From Acetobacteraceae bacterium (GTDB lineage Bacteria; Pseudomonadota; Alphaproteobacteria; Acetobacterales; Acetobacteraceae): DNA of 6,858 nucleotides. A program made the translations under genes and the position numbers. Below, in pieces: positions 1 through 6,858 of the stretch; the first letter of the stretch is position 1; every line of letters starts with the position of its first letter. A model generated the notes under the pieces. It worked only from the letters and a program-made list of their open reading frames with translations, searched no databases and had not been told where the DNA came from. The stretch spans positions 166-7,023 of the forward strand of contig PKWQ01000375.1 of assembly GCA_003133265.1 (NCBI GenBank), in the 5' to 3' direction.

Positions 1-27
1 GTCAACTACCAAACGGCGGAAAATCTC

Positions 28-31
28 GGAG
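28..31 (+). promoter_or_regulatory. Shine-Dalgarno-like GGAG deciding the TTG start of the Fic/Doc gene
   Basis: GGAG lies nine bases before the TTG codon at 41. This is a normal ribosome-binding spacing and is the main reason to accept TTG as the start. No ATG or GTG occurs in this frame between the window edge and 41. The frame is nevertheless open from base 2, so a longer protein starting before the window cannot be excluded. Confidence 0.4.
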
Positions 32-40
32 TTCCATTCC

Positions 41-772
41 TTGGTCTGGCTCCCCTCACCGGATAATGTTGTCGATGTTCATAACGAACTTATAGCCGTG
101 TTCGCCGAGGAAGCGGACCCGATCTCCCCACCTGGTGTCAAATCTCGCGACCTTCTTGCGTCAGCATGCGCCCGACCAATGGTCAGTTTGGGTTCTGTGG
201 AAAAATACACAAGTGTCTTCAGCAAAGCGGCAGCGCTATTTCATTCTCTAACCAAAAATCATCCGTTCCACAATGGAAATAAGAGGACTGCGCTAGTCAC
301 ATTGTTGTCAATGCTACATCACAACGATTACTCTTTGAGAGCGTCTGACAACGATGTCTATGGACTTGTAATGTCCGTCACTGCCGACACCTTCCCGAAA
401 GAAGGGCACGGCTTGTCCACGGATGGGGTAGTCGAGGCCTTGGCGTCTTGGATTCGAACACGCTCCACCCGAATTGATCCAAAGATCAGCTCGATGACCC
501 GAGACGAATTCATTAAACGCTGCGAGCGGGCTGGTGCACATTCGAGGTCCACGAAGGGAGGAGCCATATTGATACAATATGGTCAGTCGAGCATCAAAAT
601 CAGCAAATCGACCCCTCGCTTGGACGGCCCGGTGATAGGAAGGTATTTGACAAAACTGCAACTTGGACCGGCCACGGGCATTATCGCTGATGAGTTTCAA
701 TTAGGTGCCTCGCCCGAACGTCAACAGATACATCGGTTTATTGCTGCACTTCGACGGCTTGCAAAAACGTAG
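41..772 (+). CDS. Fic/Doc-family protein (death-on-curing-like toxin) with extra C-terminal domain
   Basis: The 243-residue product carries an intact Fic motif, HPFHNGNKRTA, at residues 74-84. It holds the catalytic His74, the anion-binding GN and the Arg typical of Fic enzymes. These transfer AMP or another nucleotide phosphate to target proteins; the phage P1 member Doc phosphorylates EF-Tu. Residues 1-143 fit the short Doc type: an N-terminal segment of the WLPSPDNVVDVHNELI kind, a helical core, and a last helix near 128-141. P1 Doc is only about 126 residues, so residues 150-243 are an addition of unknown role, possibly HicA-like (see findings). Doc toxins usually follow a Phd antitoxin gene; that place lies outside the window, and no partner is seen downstream before recG. 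The start is TTG with GGAG upstream, but the frame is open to the window edge. Much lower GC than recG and mfd suggests acquisition by transfer. Family call is firm; toxin role is inferred. Confidence 0.85.
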   Translation: MVWLPSPDNVVDVHNELIAVFAEEADPISPPGVKSRDLLASACARPMVSLGSVEKYTSVFSKAAALFHSLTKNHPFHNGNKRTALVTLLSMLHHNDYSLRASDNDVYGLVMSVTADTFPKEGHGLSTDGVVEALASWIRTRSTRIDPKISSMTRDEFIKRCERAGAHSRSTKGGAILIQYGQSSIKISKSTPRLDGPVIGRYLTKLQLGPATGIIADEFQLGASPERQQIHRFIAALRRLAKT

Positions 773-900
773 TTCGATCGACCCATCCCGCTCGCGGCTG
801 CCAGGGTGTCCCGAAAACGGTCGTTTTCGATACCTAGCCAACGTACGTCATGAGTTGAGTTGATGACGGCGAGCGAAGACGCCGCCGCCCCATCACCCCA
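773..900. other. Intergenic region between convergent Fic/Doc gene and recG
   Basis: These 128 bases between two convergent genes show no credible gene. They contain the symmetric site at 808-833, a smaller inverted repeat (CGTCAT at 846-851 against ATGACG at 863-868, around an 11-base spacer containing GAGTTGAGTT), a weak 5-bp stem (CGGCG 867-871 with CGCCG 880-884), and the start of the CCCCATCA tandem repeat. Neither small stem is followed by a T-run in either direction, so no rho-independent terminator can be called for either gene. Confidence 0.6.
808..833. repeat. 26-bp two-fold symmetric site, serine-recombinase crossover-like
   Basis: Two 12-base half-sites, GTCCCGAAAACG and (reading the other strand) GTATCGAAAACG, face each other across the central dinucleotide GT. 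Ten of the 12 positions agree, including a perfect 8-bp inner core CGAAAACG / CGTTTTCG. Size, 2-bp centre and AAAAC core resemble the 26-bp hix/gix sites of the Hin/Gin DNA invertases; the second half-site matches the hix half-site TTATCAAAAACC at 9 of 12 positions. A loop of two bases makes an RNA hairpin less likely than a protein-binding dyad. No recombinase gene is in the window, so the function is inferred. A repressor operator is the main alternative. Confidence 0.5.
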
Positions 901-913
901 TCACCCCGCCGCC
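881..913 (-). repeat. G-rich 8-bp tandem repeat spanning the recG stop codon
   Basis: On the plus strand CCCCATCA occurs twice in tandem (888-895 and 896-903), followed by CCCC at 904-907, with CCGCCG-type flanks on both sides. Read along the recG transcript this gives three GGGG runs separated by TGAT, bordered by GGCGGC blocks. The first TGAT contains the recG stop codon (903-901). The arrangement could support a G-quadruplex in the mRNA or in the minus strand, although a fourth full G-run is lacking and would have to come from the GGCGG flanks. Confidence 0.5.
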
Positions 914-2976
914 AGCGTCGCCATCGCCGCCCTGCTCTCGAACAGCCGCAACAGCACCCGCACCGCCTGACCGCGTTCCGATACCAGCTTCGGGTCCTTC
1001 TCCAGCAGCAGTTCGGCGTCGCGGTGCGCCATGTGCAGCAGCCCCTCGTGCGCCACCGGGTCGGCCAGACGGAAGCCGGGCATTCCCGCCTGCCGGGTTC
1101 CCAGCGCGTCGCCGCCGCCGCGCAGGCGGAAATCGGCGTCGGCGATGACGAAGCCGTCCTCGGTGTCGCGCAGCAGCATCAGCCGCCGCCGCGCCGTCTC
1201 GCTCAGGCCGTCGTCGTGCAGCAGCAGACAAAAACTCGCCTCCGAGCCACGGCCGACGCGGCCGCGTAGCTGGTGCAGTTGCGCCAGGCCGAAACGCTCG
1301 GCGTGGTCGATCACCATCACGCTCGCCTCCGGCACATCCATGCCGACTTCCACCACCGTCGTCGCCACCAGCAGGCGGATCTTGCCGGACGCGAAATCTG
1401 CCAGCGCCGTGTCGCGTATCTCGGCGTCCTGCTGGCCGTGCGCCAGACCGACCACCGGGCCGAAGCGGGCGGACAACTCGGCGAAGCGCGCCTCGGCGGC
1501 GGCGACGTCCAGCAGTTCGCTTTCCGCGACCATCGGGCACACCCAGTAGATGCGCCCGCCGGCGTCCAGCTTGCGGGTCAGCGCCTCCAGCACGTCCGGC
1601 AGCGTCGCCAGCGAGTGCAGCGTGGTGCGGATCGGCTGGCGGCCGGCGGGCTTCTCGGTCAGGCGGCTGACATCCATCTCGCCCCACTGGGTCAGCAGCA
1701 GCGTGCGCGGGATCGGGGTCGCGGTCATCACCAGAACGTCGGTGGTCTCGCCCTTGCCGCCGAGCGACAGGCGCTGGTCCACCCCGAAACGGTGCTGCTC
1801 GTCGATCACCGCCAGCGCCAGATCGTGGTACGTAACGGAGTCCTGGAACAAAGCGTGCGTGCCGATCACGATCGGGATCGAGCCGTCGGCCAGCCCGCGC
1901 AGCAGCTTGGTCCGCGCCTGGCCCTTCACCCCGCCGGTCAGCAGCGCGACCGGGACCGGGCATAGCCGCGACAGGACGCGGTGATGCTGCTTGGCCAGCA
2001 CCTCGGTCGGCGCCATCAATGCCGCCTGGGCGCCGGCCTCCACCGCGCGCAGCATCGCCAGCGCCGCCACCAGCGTCTTGCCGGAGCCGACATCGCCTTG
2101 CAGCAGCCGCAGCATCCGGCGCGGCGAGGCGAGGTCGGCGTCGATTTCCGCCACCGCCTGACGCTGGGATCGGGTCGGAGCGTGGCCGAAGCGGGCCAGC
2201 GCCTGGGCGCGCAGATGGCCGTCGCCGGTCAGCCCCCGGCCGGGGCGGGCGCGCACCCGGCCGCGGATCAGGAACAGCGCCACCTGACCGGCCAGCAATT
2301 CGTCGTAGGCAAGCCGGTTGCGCGCGCGCTCGTCGGGCAGGGCGGTCGGGGCCTGCACCGTTCGCAACGCCTCGGCGAACCCCGGCCATTTCTCCCGCCG
2401 CAGCAACGCCGCGTCGTCCCATTCCGCCAGCGCGGGGACCAGTTCCAGCGCCTGTGCCATCGCCTGCGCCACCTGACGCGGCCACAGGCCGGCGGTCAGC
2501 GGCCAGACCGGCTCGATCGTCGGCAGCCGCTCCGCCCGGTCGGCGGGCACCATGTAATCGGGGTGCGCCATGGTCAGCCGGTCGGCGAACAGCTCCAGCT
2601 TGCCCGACACCAGCAGCTTGGCGCCGGGCGGCGTCTGCGCCTGACGGGTGAATTTGAAGAACACCAGCTCGGCGAAGCCGGTGCCGTCGGTCACCACCAC
2701 CTTCCACGGCTGGCGCGCATTGGCCGGCGGCTCGTGGCGCACCACCTCCACCGCCAGCGTCGCCACCTGTCCCGGTCGGACATGGGCGCGGGCCTGGGCA
2801 ATGCTCGGCCGGTCGCGCCGGTCCAGGTACGACTCGGGCAGATGGAACAGCAGATCGATCACCCGATCCCCGCCGGCGGCGCGGGCAATCAGGGCCGAAA
2901 CCGCCTGGCCTATGCCACGCAGCCGGGTCAGGGGCGCGAAAAGCGGGATGAGTAAGGTATCTTGCACGGCTGACAT
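901..2976 (-). CDS. recG: ATP-dependent DNA helicase RecG
   Basis: RecG is a superfamily 2 double-strand DNA translocase that remodels stalled replication forks and branched recombination intermediates. The product has 691 residues, as expected (E. coli 693). The wedge/OB domain spans about 60-150. The motor shows a Q-like motif (PTRSQRQAV, 267-275), Walker A GDVGSGKT (294-301), APTEVLAKQH (322-331), DEQH box (392-395) followed by RFGV, TATPIPRT (418-425), the motif V region around 538-551 and QLRGRVGRG (569-577). The TRG translocation motif follows at about 607-631, ending LGTRQAG. ATG at 2976 is the only usual start available, because an in-frame TAA lies six codons upstream. No Shine-Dalgarno is visible, which fits a very short leader. 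It is transcribed divergently from sdhE-mfd. All key motifs are intact and nothing suggests decay. Confidence 0.97.
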   Translation of the reverse strand: MSAVQDTLLIPLFAPLTRLRGIGQAVSALIARAAGGDRVIDLLFHLPESYLDRRDRPSIAQARAHVRPGQVATLAVEVVRHEPPANARQPWKVVVTDGTGFAELVFFKFTRQAQTPPGAKLLVSGKLELFADRLTMAHPDYMVPADRAERLPTIEPVWPLTAGLWPRQVAQAMAQALELVPALAEWDDAALLRREKWPGFAEALRTVQAPTALPDERARNRLAYDELLAGQVALFLIRGRVRARPGRGLTGDGHLRAQALARFGHAPTRSQRQAVAEIDADLASPRRMLRLLQGDVGSGKTLVAALAMLRAVEAGAQAALMAPTEVLAKQHHRVLSRLCPVPVALLTGGVKGQARTKLLRGLADGSIPIVIGTHALFQDSVTYHDLALAVIDEQHRFGVDQRLSLGGKGETTDVLVMTATPIPRTLLLTQWGEMDVSRLTEKPAGRQPIRTTLHSLATLPDVLEALTRKLDAGGRIYWVCPMVAESELLDVAAAEARFAELSARFGPVVGLAHGQQDAEIRDTALADFASGKIRLLVATTVVEVGMDVPEASVMVIDHAERFGLAQLHQLRGRVGRGSEASFCLLLHDDGLSETARRRLMLLRDTEDGFVIADADFRLRGGGDALGTRQAGMPGFRLADPVAHEGLLHMAHRDAELLLEKDPKLVSERGQAVRVLLRLFESRAAMATLAAG

Positions 2977-2998
2977 GAGGTGATAGCGAGGTTATATG
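2970..2998. promoter_or_regulatory. Candidate bidirectional promoter with overlapping -10 boxes (recG / sdhE-mfd)
   Basis: For sdhE-mfd, CTGACA (2970-2975, five of six matches to TTGACA) is followed after 17 bases by TATATG (2993-2998, four of six matches to TATAAT). This predicts a transcript start near 3005, a few bases before the ATG at 3010. On the other strand, TATAAC (2996-2991) would serve recG with a start near 2984, about eight bases from its ATG, but no good -35 is seen. The two -10 boxes share bases 2993-2996. The plus-strand -35 lies over the recG start codon. The prediction is from consensus matching only. Confidence 0.4.
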
Positions 2999-3009
2999 AC
3001 ATCTCGCCG

Positions 3010-3278
3010 ATGACAGAACCAGAACACGCAACGCTGGATGCCCGCCGCAAACGCCTATTGTTTCGCGCCACGCATCGCGGCACGCATGAGAACGACCTGC
3101 TGATCGGCGGGTTTATCGCCGCGCGCATCGCTGTCCTGACCGAAACCGAGCTGGATGCGCTGGAGGAGATCACCGAATTGCCGGATGTCGATCTGGCGGA
3201 ATGGCTGACCGGCCGCCGGCCGATTCCGTCGGAATCCGATTCGCCGATGTTGCGCCGGATCAAGGACGCCGCCGGAAA

Positions 3279-3282
<4 letters not shown>
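3010..3282 (+). CDS. sdhE: Succinate dehydrogenase assembly factor 2 / SdhE-family flavinylation factor
   Basis: This 90-residue protein belongs to the SdhE/Sdh5 (YgfY, DUF339) family, which promotes covalent attachment of FAD to the SdhA subunit of succinate dehydrogenase in the cytoplasm. The N-terminal RRKRLLFRATHRGTHENDLL stretch (12-31) contains the family's RGxxE motif as R23, G24 and E27, followed by the helical acidic region LTETELDALEEITELPDVDLAEWL (split here as LTETELDALEE and ITELPDVDLAEWL). Length is typical. ATG at 3010 is preferred over an in-frame GTG at 2980, because family members start shortly before the RRKRLLFR helix and because the predicted transcript start (about 3005) excludes the GTG. 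No Shine-Dalgarno is seen. The stop overlaps the mfd start by ATGA, implying co-transcription and coupling. recG, sdhE and mfd are neighbours in many alphaproteobacteria, as far as I recall. Confidence 0.93.
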
Positions 3283-6739
<3,457 letters not shown>

Positions 6740-6743
<4 letters not shown>

Positions 6744-6858
6744 CGGCTGTTGACGTGACGGCGTTCTGGCCTGATTGTTTCGATCCAACAAAGCTCCCAG
6801 GCCGATGATGCAGATCGAAACAATCAGGCAAGAACGCCGTCACGTCAACAGCCGCTAC
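6740..6858. repeat. Long fold-back: 46-bp inverted repeat with 27-base loop after mfd
   Basis: Left arm 6740-6785 and right arm 6813-6858 are reverse complements at 45 of 46 positions; the one mismatch is G6768 against A6830. The loop is 6786-6812. The arm begins GTAGCGGCTGTTGACG and its inner end is GTTTCGATC. The stem is far longer than an ordinary terminator. The left arm includes the mfd stop codon, and the right arm ends exactly at the window end, so the arms may be longer and no target duplication can be tested. The loop contains CAGGCC (6798-6803), complementary to GGCCTG (6768-6773), allowing an alternative shorter pairing. Candidates are a miniature inverted-repeat element, a strong 3'-end hairpin of the mfd transcript, or an assembly fold-back. 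No coding potential is seen in 6744-6858. Confidence 0.9.

Noticed and set aside
389..406. TFPKEG at residues 117-122 of the Fic/Doc protein, matching the (S/T)xxxE(G/N) inhibitory motif of self-inhibited Fic proteins
   Set aside because: The motif is short and contains Pro, so it is unlikely to be the required helix. It lies in the loop before the last Doc helix rather than in a known inhibitory position, so a chance match is likely.
867..884. CGGCG/CGCCG stem as terminator for recG or the Fic/Doc gene
   Set aside because: The stem is only 5 bp with an 8-base loop and no following T-run in either direction.
1273..2955. Long plus-strand frames (1273-1965 and 1981-2955) opposite recG
   Set aside because: These are His/Gln/Arg-rich antisense shadows without any motif or ribosome-binding site.
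893..3031. 712-codon frame on the minus strand overlapping recG
   Set aside because: It is a frame-shifted shadow of recG, made of Arg, Gly, Ala and Pro, while the recG frame carries all helicase motifs.

Overview
The window is high-GC chromosomal DNA, most likely from an alphaproteobacterium (Rhodospirillales or Acetobacteraceae-like; this is inferred from the gene order recG / sdhE / mfd, the protein sequences and the strong G/C bias, not from a database search). It carries three housekeeping genes, one atypical accessory gene at the left edge and one conspicuous non-coding structure at the right edge.

Layout. Positions 41-772 (+) encode a Fic/Doc-family protein with an intact Fic motif and an unexplained ~95-residue C-terminal extension. 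Sampled parts of this gene are roughly 42-53 % GC, against about 70-80 % in the neighbouring genes, so it looks horizontally acquired. Its reading frame is open to the window edge. Positions 773-900 are non-coding. They contain a 26-bp two-fold symmetric site resembling the crossover sites of small serine recombinases, plus a G-rich tandem repeat over the recG stop codon. recG (901-2976, -) encodes the branched-DNA helicase. Only 33 bp separate it from the divergent sdhE (3010-3282, +), which encodes a small flavinylation/assembly factor of succinate dehydrogenase. mfd (3279-6743, +), the transcription-repair coupling factor, overlaps the sdhE stop by ATGA, so sdhE and mfd look like one translationally coupled unit.

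The recG/sdhE gap seems to hold a compact bidirectional promoter. The candidate -10 boxes of the two directions overlap, and both predicted mRNAs would have leaders of only a few bases, which agrees with the lack of Shine-Dalgarno sequences.

The last 119 bases (6740-6858) form a long fold-back: 46-bp arms, 45 of 46 positions complementary, around a 27-base loop. The mfd stop codon lies inside the left arm and the window ends exactly at the end of the right arm. This could be a miniature inverted-repeat element, an unusually long hairpin at the end of the mfd transcript, or an assembly fold-back. It is the most unusual structure here. RecG and Mfd act on stalled replication forks and stalled RNA polymerase respectively and share a homologous motor module; SdhE is functionally unrelated to them.
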